Below the pieces are notes generated by a model that was not told the DNA's origin, did no database searches, and was given only the letters and a program-made list of their open reading frames with translations. Source: Aliarcobacter faecis (GTDB taxonomy: Bacteria; Campylobacterota; Campylobacteria; Campylobacterales; Arcobacteraceae). From it: a stretch of 64,000 nucleotides of DNA. The stretch lies in NCBI RefSeq assembly GCF_013201705.1, contig NZ_CP053837.1, forward strand, positions 620,001 through 684,000. Direction: 5' to 3'. The position numbers and the translations under genes were made by a program. Positions 1 through 8,830 of the stretch are shown here, in pieces; position 1 is the first letter of the stretch, and each line of letters begins with the position of its first letter.

Positions 1-245
1 CAATTGCAATTAGAGATGCTTTGGCTGCAGTTAATATGCCAGTTGTTGAAGTGCATATTTCAAATATTTATAGAAGAGAAGAGTTTAGACAAAAAAGTGT
101 TACAGCAGGTGCAAGTACAGGTGTAATTACTGGATTTGGAGGATTTGGTTATCATATGGGATTAATAGCTTTAATGCAGATGATTGGTGAGTTAAGAGCT
201 CTAAATGAAGCAAGAAATGCACAATCTGCTGAACAAATAAGCTAA
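1..245 (+). CDS. aroQ: Type II 3-dehydroquinate dehydratase (AroQ), 3' part only
   Basis: The window opens inside this gene; the frame is open from base 3 and the start lies upstream of the window. About 80 C-terminal residues are visible. They carry the type II dehydroquinase core motif [16 protein letters not shown], with the catalytic-region histidine, followed by [19 protein letters not shown], the substrate-binding end of the dodecameric family. The enzyme converts 3-dehydroquinate to 3-dehydroshikimate in the cytoplasmic shikimate pathway. Its TAA stop overlaps the ATG of the next gene in a TAATG junction, so the two are probably translationally coupled. Confidence 0.93.
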   Translation, partial: IAIRDALAAVNMPVVEVHISNIYRREEFRQKSVTAGASTGVITGFGGFGYHMGLIALMQMIGELRALNEARNAQSAEQIS

Positions 246-1468
246 TGAAAATTTTAAGTGCATCTTATGTTTTAACATTTGATGAAGATTTTAGCATCAT
301 TAAAAATGGTGCTATTGTTTTTGATGAGAAAATAATTGAAGTTGCAACTTTTGAATATATAAAAGACAAATATCCAACTCTTGAGATTATACAGTTAAAA
401 GATAATTCTATCTTAATGCCAGGTCTTATAAATCCGCATATTCACTTAGAGTTTAGTGCAAATAAAACAACTTTAAAATATGGAAATTTCTACTCTTGGT
501 TAAATTCTGTTATAAAAAGTAGAGAAAATCTTATAGAAAAAGCAAATAGCTCTTTAATTGAGCTTGAATTAAAAAAACTTTTAAAAACAGGAACTACAAC
601 TATTGGGGCAATATCTTCATACTCTTTTGATTTACAAGCAGTTTTAAATAGTCCAATAAATAAAGTCTTTTTTTGTGAAGTTATTGGTTCTAAAGCTGAT
701 ATGATAGATACTTTGTTTGCTGATTTTAAAGCAAGATTAAAAGATGCTCAAAAATATAATAGCAAAAACTTTCAAGCAGGAATTGCTATTCATTCTCCAT
801 ATTCTGTTCACCCTTTTTTAGTAAGAGAAGTTTTAAATATAGCAAAAGATGAAAATTTAGTAGTTACTTCACATTTTATGGAATCAAATGAAGAGAAAGA
901 GTGGCTGAGTAAAGATGAAGGTAGTTTCTTAGAATTTTTTAGGAATTTTTTAAATCAGACAAAGGCTACAAGTAAACCTTTAGAATTTTTAAATCTTTTT
1001 AAAGGAGTTAAAACTCTATCTTTTACACATTGTGTAGAGGCAAATGAGGAGGAATTATCAAAAATAAAAGAGTTAGATGCAATAATAAATCATTGTGCAG
1101 TTTCAAATAGGTTTTTAAATAATAGTAGATTAAACCTTGAATCTTTAGATGAGATACCTTTTAGTATAGCAACTGATGGACTTAGCTCAAATAACTCTTT
1201 AAGTATGTTTGATGAATTAAGAGCAACTTTAAATATTCATTATGAGAAAAATATTATTAAGTTCTCAAAAACCCTTTTAAATTCTGCTACTGTTATTGGG
1301 GCTAGGGCTTTGGGATTGAATAAAGGAAGATTAGAAAAAGGTTTTGATGCTGATATAATTTCTATTACTTTACCAGATGATATAGAAGATTTAGAAGATA
1401 TTTATATGCAAATTATACTACATACAAAATATGTAGATAAAACAATAATAGGAGGAGAGTTTGTTTGA
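245..1468 (+). CDS. mqnX: Aminofutalosine deaminase-type amidohydrolase
   Basis: 407-residue metal-dependent amidohydrolase of the COG0402 type. The first metal-binding motif is NPHIHLEFS (His65 and His67), followed by SHFMESNEE, FTHCVE and the aspartate motif ATDGLSSNNSLSM. In Campylobacterota this family deaminates 6-aminodeoxyfutalosine in the futalosine route to menaquinone, the only quinone route known in the group, so that role is the best inference. The sequence itself proves only the amidohydrolase fold. The gene is coupled to aroQ by TAATG, which fits because both act around chorismate-derived quinone synthesis, and its last 8 bases overlap sppA. Confidence 0.8.
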   Translation: MKILSASYVLTFDEDFSIIKNGAIVFDEKIIEVATFEYIKDKYPTLEIIQLKDNSILMPGLINPHIHLEFSANKTTLKYGNFYSWLNSVIKSRENLIEKANSSLIELELKKLLKTGTTTIGAISSYSFDLQAVLNSPINKVFFCEVIGSKADMIDTLFADFKARLKDAQKYNSKNFQAGIAIHSPYSVHPFLVREVLNIAKDENLVVTSHFMESNEEKEWLSKDEGSFLEFFRNFLNQTKATSKPLEFLNLFKGVKTLSFTHCVEANEEELSKIKELDAIINHCAVSNRFLNNSRLNLESLDEIPFSIATDGLSSNNSLSMFDELRATLNIHYEKNIIKFSKTLLNSATVIGARALGLNKGRLEKGFDADIISITLPDDIEDLEDIYMQIILHTKYVDKTIIGGEFV

Positions 1469-2345
1469 TTTTTTTAGAAAATTGTTTTCACCAATAACTG
1501 CAATATTAGATTTTATTACAAAATATTTTAAAACTATTGTTTTTTTAACAATTATTTATTTTATATTTTTTAGTAATCCTAATGAAGAAGGGATAAAAAA
1601 AGAGTTTGCAAATTTACAAAAGATTGAGTTAAATGGACCAATAGTAGATGTTTCTAAAGTTTTGGAAAATATAAATAAAGCTAAAAAAGATGAAAATATA
1701 AAAGGTGTTTTATTTGTAGTGGACAGCCCTGGTGGTTCTGTTGCACCTTCGGTTGAGATTGCTTATGCAATTAAAGAGTTAAAAGAGTTAAAACCTGTTG
1801 TTACATATGCAAGTGGAACGATTGCTAGTGGAAGTTACTATGCTTCTATTTGGTCAAATAAAATTATTGCAAATCCTGGAAGTATGGTTGGCTCTATTGG
1901 GGTTATTATGCAAGGTTTTGAGCTTAGTGAATTACTTGATAAAATTGGAATTCAAACTCAAACTGTAAAAGCTGGAAAATATAAAGAATCAGGGACTCCT
2001 ACAAGAAAATGGACTCCTTTTGAAGAAAAACAACTTCAAAGTGTGATTGATGATACTTATAATATGTTTATAACAGATGTTGCAGAGGCTAGAAAACTTG
2101 ATATTAAAAATCATACAAGTTTTGCAGATGCAAAAATTTTTACTTCAAAACAGGCAAAAGAAGTAGGGCTAATTGATGAGGTTGCTACACTTAGTTTTGC
2201 CCAAGATAGTTTAGAAAAATTGGCAAAAGTAGAAAAACCTGTTTGGAAAAAAGAGGATAGATTTGAGAAATTTATGGATAAGCTTATGAGTCAAGCTATT
2301 TCAAAAGTACTTATGAGTTTTTCAAACTCTTTAAAGGCTATTTAA
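1461..2345 (+). CDS. sppA: Signal peptide peptidase SppA (short form)
   Basis: 294-residue membrane serine protease that degrades cleaved signal peptides. A hydrophobic segment at residues 24-37 anchors the N-terminus. The short-form S49 core follows: VDSPGGSV near residue 88, the nucleophile region ASGTIASGSYY (Ser123), and the general-base lysine region KAGKYKESG (about Lys173-175). The start is TTG at 1461, chosen because GGAGGAG lies 3-9 bases upstream and no better start exists; it overlaps the previous gene by 8 bases. A perfect palindrome at the 3' end closes the operon. Confidence 0.92.
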   Translation: MFDFFRKLFSPITAILDFITKYFKTIVFLTIIYFIFFSNPNEEGIKKEFANLQKIELNGPIVDVSKVLENINKAKKDENIKGVLFVVDSPGGSVAPSVEIAYAIKELKELKPVVTYASGTIASGSYYASIWSNKIIANPGSMVGSIGVIMQGFELSELLDKIGIQTQTVKAGKYKESGTPTRKWTPFEEKQLQSVIDDTYNMFITDVAEARKLDIKNHTSFADAKIFTSKQAKEVGLIDEVATLSFAQDSLEKLAKVEKPVWKKEDRFEKFMDKLMSQAISKVLMSFSNSLKAI

Positions 2346-2354
2346 ATAGCCTTT
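2333..2354 (+). terminator. Palindromic terminator of sppA
   Basis: Perfect 22-base palindrome with arms AAAGGCTATTT and AAATAGCCTTT, overlapping the sppA stop codon. A few T residues follow the right arm. It is the natural 3' end for aroQ-mqnX-sppA. Confidence 0.7.
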
Positions 2355-2396
2355 TGAAGTGAAATTATAATCTATTTTTAAATAAAAGTTTTTTGA

Positions 2397-2552
2397 GTTT
2401 TATATAGAGAGTATGCAAGTGGAAATAATTTAAAATATCCAGAAGAGATAAGAGAAATTTTAGATTTATTATAATATTTACCAGCAAAAGCAATAAAAGA
2501 TTTAAAAAATAGATTGTTTGTGTATAAAAAGTTATATAAAAAAGGTATTTAA
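2397..2552 (+). pseudogene. Decayed reading frame (remnant of a small gene)
   Basis: In one frame, codons 2397-2471 and 2475-2549 read as two normal-looking peptide halves, about VLYREYASGNNLKYPEEIRE onward and YLPAKAIKDLKNRLFVYKKL onward. They are separated by a single in-frame TAA at 2472-2474, and a TGA lies at 2394. No start codon or ribosome-binding site is visible. Composition and codon choice look like the surrounding genes rather than random AT-rich spacer. I do not recognise the family. It could be the 3' end of a gene whose 5' part was deleted. Confidence 0.4.
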
Positions 2553-2573
2553 AAGGCAAAATGCCTTTTAAAT
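2547..2573 (-). terminator. Terminator of ackA-pta
   Basis: Eleven-base stem ATTTAAAAGGC / GCCTTTTAAAT around a 5-base loop, lying just 3' of the ackA stop. On the minus strand it is followed by ACCTTTTTTATA, a usable U-run. Confidence 0.75.
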
Positions 2574-2580
2574 TTGAAGA

Positions 2581-3789
2581 TTATTTTCTTCTAGCTCCAC
2601 CAGAAACTATATTGTAAGTATCATTTGCAATTACATACTCTTCTTGAGTAGGGATTACAAAAATTCTTGCAGGTGATGCATTTGTAGAGATATCTCTAGG
2701 TTCACTTGATCTTTTATTATTTTTTGTTGGGTCAATTACAAGTCCCATAGCATCAAGTCCAGCACAAACTTTTTCTCTAATTAATGCTGCATTTTCACCA
2801 ATTCCACCTGTAAAGCAAAGTGCATCAATACCATTTAGTGCTGCAACATAAGCTCCAACATAAGATTTGATTTTATATGCAACCATATCAACTGCTAATC
2901 TACATCTATCATCACCTTGGCTCATACCTTCTAAAACTTCTCTAAGATCTGAAGATTTTCCAGAAATACCTAAAATTCCTGATTTTTTATTCATTAAATC
3001 AAGAACTTGGTCAATATCAAGGTTTTCTTGTTTCATCATATATTGAATTGCTCCAGCTCCAATATCTCCAACTCTAGTACCCATCATAAGCCCTTGGATA
3101 GGAGTTAATCCCATAGATGTATCTATACATTTTCCATCAAAAACAGCAGATACTGAAGAACCATTTCCTAAGTGACAAACTATAATTCTAGTATTGTGTT
3201 TTTTCTCTAGCATAGCTCTTGCTTCATTTGAAACAAAATAGTGGCTAGTACCGTGGAAACCATATTTTCTAATACCGTGTTTAGTATATTGGTCATAAGG
3301 TAAGGCATACATATAAGCATAATCAGGCATTGTTTGGTGAAATGCAGTATCAAATACACCAACATTTGGTTTTCCTGGCATTAACTCTTGACAAATTTCA
3401 ATTCCCATAATATTTGCAGGGTTATGTAAAGGTGCTAATGGAGATAATCTTTTCATAGCATCAATAACTTCAGGAGTGATTAAAACTGAACTTGCAAACT
3501 CTTCTCCACCATGAACTGTTCTATGTCCAATAGCTTCAATATCATTAATAGAATCAATAACCTTTCCTTCACCACTTGTTAAAGTAGTTAAAATTGCATT
3601 TATAGCCTCTTTGTGTGTAGGCATTGATTCTTTTAGAACTAACTTTTTACCATCACCATATTCATGTTTTAAAACACCGTCAATTCCAATTCTTTCACAA
3701 ATTCCACTTGCAAAAACTTTTTTAATAACTGGATTCATTAATTGATACTTAACTGAAGAACTTCCTGCATTTAATACGAAAACTAGCAT
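2581..3789 (-). CDS. ackA: Acetate kinase (copy 1, with pta)
   Basis: 402-residue acetate kinase, converting acetyl phosphate and ADP to acetate and ATP or the reverse. The ASKHA-fold motifs are all present: NAGSSSVKYQ at the N-terminus, GHRTVHGGEEF, DTAFHQTMP, the KYGFHGTSH loop, HLGNGSSVSA, GTRVGDIGAG and FTGGIGENA. It sits 23 bases downstream of pta on the same strand, the standard pta-ackA pair, and has its own terminator. A second, divergent ackA lies about 1.3 kb upstream, so this copy is presumably the one tied to Pta flux. Confidence 0.97.
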   Translation of the reverse strand: MLVFVLNAGSSSVKYQLMNPVIKKVFASGICERIGIDGVLKHEYGDGKKLVLKESMPTHKEAINAILTTLTSGEGKVIDSINDIEAIGHRTVHGGEEFASSVLITPEVIDAMKRLSPLAPLHNPANIMGIEICQELMPGKPNVGVFDTAFHQTMPDYAYMYALPYDQYTKHGIRKYGFHGTSHYFVSNEARAMLEKKHNTRIIVCHLGNGSSVSAVFDGKCIDTSMGLTPIQGLMMGTRVGDIGAGAIQYMMKQENLDIDQVLDLMNKKSGILGISGKSSDLREVLEGMSQGDDRCRLAVDMVAYKIKSYVGAYVAALNGIDALCFTGGIGENAALIREKVCAGLDAMGLVIDPTKNNKRSSEPRDISTNASPARIFVIPTQEEYVIANDTYNIVSGGARRK

Positions 3790-3812
3790 ATTTTTCCCTT
3801 TTATATATTTAA

Positions 3813-4808
3813 TTATTTAATTTGTGTTGCTGTTATTGCAACTAAGTTTGATATATCTTCTACTGAACAACCTCTTGATAGGTCATTTACAGGTTTATTT
3901 AAACCTTGAATAATTGGTCCATGTGCTTCTGCATTTGCAAATCTTTGCACAAGTTTATAACCTATATTTCCAGCTTGTAAATCAGGGAATACTAAAACAT
4001 TTGCTTTCCCAGCTACTTTTGAATTAGGAGCTTTTTTAACTCCAATAGATTCAACTATTGCAGCATCAGCTTGAAGTTCTCCATCAAATTGGAAATTTAC
4101 ATTTCTTGAAGTTAGAATTTCACAAGCTTTTGTAACTTTATCAACTAATGGATGTGAAGCACTTCCTTTTGTAGAGAAAGATAGCATAGCAACTCTTGGT
4201 TCAAGTCCTACAACACTAGCAGCTGTTGCAGCTGTTGCACTTGCAATATCAGCTAATTGTTCAGAGTTTGGCTCAGGAATAACAGCACAATCTGCAAATA
4301 AAATAAGACCATTATCTCCAAATTTTTTATCTGCTGTTTCCATAACAAAAGTTGAAGATACAGTATTTATTCCAGGTGCTGTTTTAATTACTTGAATAGC
4401 AGCTTTTAAAACATCTGCTGTTGGTGAATTAGACCCTGCAACAAGTCCATCAGCATCTCCTAATCTAACCATCATACAACCAAAAAATCTTGGTTCATTT
4501 AACATTAAATTTGTAGCTTCATCTCTTGAAAGGTTCTTACTTTTTCTAAGTTCAACCAATTCATCAATATATTTATCTATATTTGCAAATTTCTTAGGAT
4601 CAACAATAGTTGCACCATCTATTTTTGCACCACATTTAAGAGCATCTGCTTTGATTGTCTCCTCATTACCTATTAAAACAACTTTTGCAGTTTTGTCATT
4701 TAAAACTTGTTCTGTTGCTTTAAGAACTCTCTCATCTTCAGATTCTGGAAGAACGATTGTTCGTAAATTTTCTTTAGCTTTAGCTTTTATACTATCAATT
4801 AAACTCAT
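3813..4808 (-). CDS. pta: Phosphate acetyltransferase (short form)
   Basis: 331 residues, the length of the short Pta class that lacks the N-terminal DRTGG and P-loop regions of the long E. coli enzyme. It interconverts acetyl-CoA and acetyl phosphate. Family motifs visible include LPESEDERVLKA near the start, LVAGSNSPTADVLKAA, VSSTFVMET, VFPDLQAGNIGYKLVQR and the C-terminal GPIIQGLNKPVNDLSRG. It starts the pta-ackA operon; the ATG at 4808 has an AAGGAAA element a few bases upstream. With the nearby ActP symporters it gives a complete route for acetate uptake and activation. Confidence 0.97.
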   Translation of the reverse strand: MSLIDSIKAKAKENLRTIVLPESEDERVLKATEQVLNDKTAKVVLIGNEETIKADALKCGAKIDGATIVDPKKFANIDKYIDELVELRKSKNLSRDEATNLMLNEPRFFGCMMVRLGDADGLVAGSNSPTADVLKAAIQVIKTAPGINTVSSTFVMETADKKFGDNGLILFADCAVIPEPNSEQLADIASATAATAASVVGLEPRVAMLSFSTKGSASHPLVDKVTKACEILTSRNVNFQFDGELQADAAIVESIGVKKAPNSKVAGKANVLVFPDLQAGNIGYKLVQRFANAEAHGPIIQGLNKPVNDLSRGCSVEDISNLVAITATQIK

Positions 4809-4979
4809 TTTGCTAAATTTTCCTTTCTAAAATTAAACTTTACAGGGAAGATTATAATTAAGAAGCATAGCAACAAAATAGCAAGATTTCTAATTTAATA
4901 AAGGTTTCTTTCGATGATATTTATTCTAAAATATATAATTTTAGGACTTTTAGCTATTTGATTTATAAAAATAGGAGAG

Positions 4980-5020
4980 ATTTAGCATTAAATATAACTA
5001 TATTATATGAAATGCTAAAT
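4980..5020. repeat. Inverted repeat between ackA2 and pta
   Basis: Perfect 10-base arms ATTTAGCATT (4980-4989) and AATGCTAAAT (5011-5020) around a 21-base loop. It lies 31 bases past the end of the second ackA gene and 172 bases before pta. It may be the terminator of the upstream gene, although no clear T-run follows on the minus strand, or an operator for pta. The rest of the 242-base gap shows nothing else clear. Confidence 0.5.
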
Positions 5021-5050
5021 TATTTAAAAGTTCTTTTTTGTAACAATTTA

Positions 5051-6241
5051 CTATTTTCTTATAAGCCTATCAGTATCATTTGCAATAACAAGCTCTTCAT
5101 TTGTAGGAATTACATAAATTTTTGTTTTTGAGTTTTTAGAGCTTATTTCTCTGTTTCCTTTCTCTCTTTTTGAGTTTTTATCACAATCAAGTTCTATACC
5201 CATAAATTCTAAACCTTCACAAACTTTTTCTCTAATTAAATCAGAGTTTTCTCCAATCCCAGCTGTAAAGCAAATAGCATCAACTCCATGCATAAGTCCA
5301 GCATAAGAGCATAGATATTTTTTTATTCTATCACAAAGCATTGTGATTGCTATTTTAGATCTTTTATCTCCATCATTTGCTGCTTTTATAACTTCTCTTA
5401 AATCAGAACTAACTCCTGAAATACCTAGTATCCCAGATTTTTTGTTTAAATAATCTATAATTTGGATATGAGATAAACCTTTTTTCTCCATTAAATAAGG
5501 GATAACCCCAGCATCAATATCTCCACTTCTTGTACCCATTACTAAACCTTCAAGTGGAGTTAATCCCATAGAGGTACTAATAGATTTTCCATCTTTAACT
5601 GCACAAACAGAAGATCCATTTCCTAGATGACAAACAATAATTTTTGAATCTTTTTTATTTAAAAGTTTAATAGCTTCATTTGAAACATAGTAGTGGCTAG
5701 TTCCGTGAAAACCATATTTTCTTAAATGATGTTCTGTATAATCAGCATAGGGAACAGCATATAAAAAGTTTTCAATAGGCATTGTTTGGTGAAAAGCTGT
5801 ATCAAAAGTTACAACATTTGGAACTTTTGGCATTAACTTTTTACATATTTTTATACCCATTATATTTGCAGGATTATGTAAAGGAGCTAGTGGAATTAGC
5901 TCTTCAATTTTTTTAATAACTTCATCATCAACTAATACAGACTCTTTGAAATATTCTCCTCCATGAACAACTCTGTGTCCAATAGCTTTTATTTCATCAA
6001 TCGAGTTTATAATTTTTGTTTCATCATTTGTAAGAATTCTTAAAACTAATTCAATAGCTTCTTGATGAGTAGGAATAGGAAGTTCATAAGTAAGTTTTTT
6101 ATTTTCACCTATTTCGTGTTTTAAAATTCCATCTATTCCTATTCTTTCAACTAATCCACTAGCTTTTAACTCTTTTGATTTTGTATCAATTAATTGATAT
6201 TTAAGAGAAGAAGAACCAGCATTTAAAACGAAAACTAACAT
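5051..6241 (-). CDS. ackA: Acetate kinase (copy 2, orphan)
   Basis: 396-residue acetate kinase with the same ordered motifs as copy 1: NAGSSSLKYQ, GHRVVHGGEYF, DTAFHQTMP, KYGFHGTSHYYVSNEA, HLGNGSSVCA, GTRSGDID and FTAGIGENS. The two copies are clearly paralogous but differ throughout, so this is an old duplication. One visible change near the active site is ARSG-type GTRSGDIDAG in place of GTRVGDIGAG. It has no pta partner and stands between pta and the exonuclease/CBS module. It may serve a different acyl substrate such as propionate, or run in the acetate-activating direction; this is not shown by sequence. Confidence 0.93.
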   Translation of the reverse strand: MLVFVLNAGSSSLKYQLIDTKSKELKASGLVERIGIDGILKHEIGENKKLTYELPIPTHQEAIELVLRILTNDETKIINSIDEIKAIGHRVVHGGEYFKESVLVDDEVIKKIEELIPLAPLHNPANIMGIKICKKLMPKVPNVVTFDTAFHQTMPIENFLYAVPYADYTEHHLRKYGFHGTSHYYVSNEAIKLLNKKDSKIIVCHLGNGSSVCAVKDGKSISTSMGLTPLEGLVMGTRSGDIDAGVIPYLMEKKGLSHIQIIDYLNKKSGILGISGVSSDLREVIKAANDGDKRSKIAITMLCDRIKKYLCSYAGLMHGVDAICFTAGIGENSDLIREKVCEGLEFMGIELDCDKNSKREKGNREISSKNSKTKIYVIPTNEELVIANDTDRLIRK

Positions 6242-6320
6242 ATAAATCCTTTAAATCTTAATATATTATTAAAAATTTTAATTAATTTTTTGAAATAATA
6301 TCAGATTAAAACTTAAAGAT

Positions 6321-6944
6321 TTACTTGATTTTTACATTTGGTGTATTTTTGAGTTTAAGAAAAATCATAGCAGTCATTAAGGCATCATTAAAAGAGTCGT
6401 GAACACCAAAAGATGGGATATCAAGCTCTTTCAAAATAGCATTAAATCTTAAATCTATAAAACCTTGGGGAATTAATTCTATTTTAAAATCATGATAAAT
6501 TTCAGAAACTTCAATAGTTTTATTTGGTAAATTTATTCCTATTTTTGGTTTTAAATATTTATTTACCATTTTTATATCAAAATCTAAAAAATAACCAACT
6601 AAAGTTCTATTTCCAATAAAATCTAAAAATTCCAATACAACATCTTCTATATCAAAAGCATCTTCTAAATCGCACTCTCTTATATGATGAACTTTGATTG
6701 AATTTTCACTTAAAGAACAAGATTTTGGTTTTACATACCTTACAAACCTTTTACTTGAAACTATTGTATTATCTTTTATTAATACTGCACCAATAGATAC
6801 AATATCATCAATTTGTGGATCTAATCCTGTTGTTTCACAATCAAAGCAGATATATTCATTAAGAATTGGTTCATCGAATAGAAATGAATATTTTTCAATT
6901 TTTAGATTCTTTTTATTAAAATAATTTTTTATATTTCTAAACAT
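6321..6944 (-). CDS. DnaQ-like DEDDh 3'-5' exonuclease (module copy 1)
   Basis: 207-residue RNase T/DnaQ-fold exonuclease. ExoI is FDCETTGLDP (Asp and Glu), ExoII is VGYFLDFDIKM, and ExoIII is HDSFNDALMTA, giving the DEDDh set. It is not the polymerase III epsilon subunit by context: it overlaps the CBS/DUF294 gene by 8 bases and belongs to a symporter operon. The same pairing is repeated at 13145-15573. Families of this kind are regularly found next to acetate/cation symporters, but the substrate is unknown; nucleotide second messengers or small RNAs are possibilities only. Confidence 0.85.
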   Translation of the reverse strand: MFRNIKNYFNKKNLKIEKYSFLFDEPILNEYICFDCETTGLDPQIDDIVSIGAVLIKDNTIVSSKRFVRYVKPKSCSLSENSIKVHHIRECDLEDAFDIEDVVLEFLDFIGNRTLVGYFLDFDIKMVNKYLKPKIGINLPNKTIEVSEIYHDFKIELIPQGFIDLRFNAILKELDIPSFGVHDSFNDALMTAMIFLKLKNTPNVKIK

Positions 6945-8778
6945 AGTTAAGCTTAAAGTGGAATTCTAGCTGTTTTTTTAGTCTATTTACAATTTTAAAA
7001 GAGTCTTTTAAAAGATCTTTTTCCATTGTATTTAATTTATTTGGATTTATATAGTTATCTATTTTTTCATTTCTATCAAGTTTTTCAAGGTTAGATTTTA
7101 ATTTTAGGCTTGTTAAAAAATTAAAAGCCATAATAAGTTCTTTTGATGTCTCTTTTTCAAAAAAACCTAATTCTGTTAGAGCATTTACTCTTTTAATTGT
7201 ATTTGTATTTAGAATTTTATTTTGTAAACTTAAGGCTCTAATTCCTTGAACAAGTATAAAAATCCCACCTCTTTTTATATCTATCTCATCTTTATGATTT
7301 TCATCTTTGCTATTAAATACAAATCCATCAAAGAATCCTAGAGGTACATCAAAACTATTTATTATTTTTGCAAAATTAGAGTAAAAACTTTGAGAATTTG
7401 AAGAGATTTTGAATAGATAGTTTTTTAAATCTTTTATCATTTTTATATCTCCAGATACACATAAAGCATCATAGAAAATTGCAATATTCATAAAATGATC
7501 ACCATTTGGTTCATTTACCCATTTATATATTAACTCTTTAAAATCACTTTGTCTTCTACACCAATAGGGATTTGAAACCATAATATTTCCATCACATCTA
7601 GGAAATCCAAAATCAACTAAAGTCTCTGTAAAATTGTGTGTAAATTCTCTTAATTTCTCATCAGTGATTGTACAATCATCTGAAATTATTAAAGCATTAT
7701 CTTGGTCAGTTCTTAAGATTTGTTCAGCTCTTCCTTCACTTCCCATTACTATTAAACAGGATTTATCAATTAACTCTTGAGGAGCCATCAGTTTATAGAG
7801 TTTATCAAGAAGTTTTTTATTTAATTGGTTTATTAGTTTTGAAATAAACTCTATTTTTACACCTTTTGCATTTAAGGATTTTATTATTTTTATAAAAGAT
7901 AGTGAAGCTTCTTTTAACTCTTCTAGGGTCTCTGCTTTTACTATCTGATTTGAAACAGCAAAAGTATTTGTTGCAAAAAATGATGATAAAGAGATTTGAT
8001 CAAGTATTCCTACAATAAGATTTTGATCATTTTTTACAACAACTCTTTTTAAACCATATTTTGCCATTTGAAGTTGAGCATTAAATAAAAAATCATCTTC
8101 ATTTATATAAATTAAGCCTTTTGAAGCTATTTTTATAACCTCTTCATCAAAATCCATTCTATTTAAAATTACTTTTTGTCTAAAATCAGAATCTGTAACT
8201 ATATACATCTCTCCTTGCTCATCTTTTAAAAGAAGAGTTGGAATTTTTTCTTGTTTTATAATTCTTGCTGCTTCATATATTGAAGTTTTACTATCAACAA
8301 TTACAGCTTTATGAACTTTTGCATCTTTTACTTTTGCAATCATAATATTTGCCATATCTTTGTTTTTTTCATGCAAAATATTATTATTTAATTTTTCAGA
8401 AATTGATTGAAAGAAATAGTTTTCTAGTTGTTGGTTTTGACTTAAAATTGTCATAAATAGCTCTCTTGGAAGAGTATAACAGATACTCTCTTGAGCGGTT
8501 ACAAAACTATTTTTTGAAAAGTTTTTAATTAGTGAAGCTGAATCAAAAATTTCATTTTTAGAATAAACAGCTAAAACTTCATCTTCATTCTTTTCTTGAA
8601 TTAATCCTTTTAGAATAAAATATAAAAATTGTGGTTCACTTTGCCCTAATTGAACAGTAGCACCTTCTTTAAAATATACAATATCTAAAGCCTCAGCAAT
8701 ATCATCAAGTTCATTTAAAGTAAGATTTTCAAAAGGGTGAATTGAAGAGATAAATTTCTTTTGTTCTTGTAAGCTCAT
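6937..8778 (-). CDS. cNMP-binding, CBS and DUF294 nucleotidyltransferase protein (module copy 1)
   Basis: 613 residues from the ATG at 8778, which has GGAGAAA just upstream. A longer open frame runs back into actP but only in its shadow. The order is a cyclic-nucleotide-binding-like beta-roll (about residues 10-130), a pair of CBS domains (about 150-270), a DUF294 nucleotidyltransferase-like domain with CLIVMGSEGRAEQILRTDQD (about 345-365), and a DUF294_C region. The GS-to-RTDQD motif resembles GlnD/GlnE-type uridylyl- and adenylyltransferases. It may covalently modify or gate the symporter, as proposed for related symporter operons; this is inference. Confidence 0.88.
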   Translation of the reverse strand: MSLQEQKKFISSIHPFENLTLNELDDIAEALDIVYFKEGATVQLGQSEPQFLYFILKGLIQEKNEDEVLAVYSKNEIFDSASLIKNFSKNSFVTAQESICYTLPRELFMTILSQNQQLENYFFQSISEKLNNNILHEKNKDMANIMIAKVKDAKVHKAVIVDSKTSIYEAARIIKQEKIPTLLLKDEQGEMYIVTDSDFRQKVILNRMDFDEEVIKIASKGLIYINEDDFLFNAQLQMAKYGLKRVVVKNDQNLIVGILDQISLSSFFATNTFAVSNQIVKAETLEELKEASLSFIKIIKSLNAKGVKIEFISKLINQLNKKLLDKLYKLMAPQELIDKSCLIVMGSEGRAEQILRTDQDNALIISDDCTITDEKLREFTHNFTETLVDFGFPRCDGNIMVSNPYWCRRQSDFKELIYKWVNEPNGDHFMNIAIFYDALCVSGDIKMIKDLKNYLFKISSNSQSFYSNFAKIINSFDVPLGFFDGFVFNSKDENHKDEIDIKRGGIFILVQGIRALSLQNKILNTNTIKRVNALTELGFFEKETSKELIMAFNFLTSLKLKSNLEKLDRNEKIDNYINPNKLNTMEKDLLKDSFKIVNRLKKQLEFHFKLNYV

Positions 8779-8802
8779 ATTTTCTCCTAAAAAGATTACA
8801 AA

Positions 8803-8829
8803 ATAAAGGGGGGGGTATTTCCCCTTTAT
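8803..8829 (-). promoter_or_regulatory. Intercistronic hairpin containing an 8-G/8-C tract
   Basis: On the plus strand ATAAAGGGG (8803-8811) can pair with CCCCTTTAT (8821-8829). Four further G residues extend the run to 8808-8815, eight in all. On the transcribed minus strand this is a 9-base stem ending in CCCCCCCC TTTATTTT between actP and the CBS/DUF294 gene. It looks like an internal terminator or processing hairpin. The homopolymer is the longest G/C run in the window. Confidence 0.7.
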
Positions 8830-8830
8830 C

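Noticed and set aside
2365-2559. 64-codon open frame on the minus strand between sppA and ackA
   Set aside because: Peptide is a leucine/phenylalanine/tyrosine-rich antisense translation, has no ribosome-binding site and overlaps the more protein-like plus-strand remnant and a terminator.
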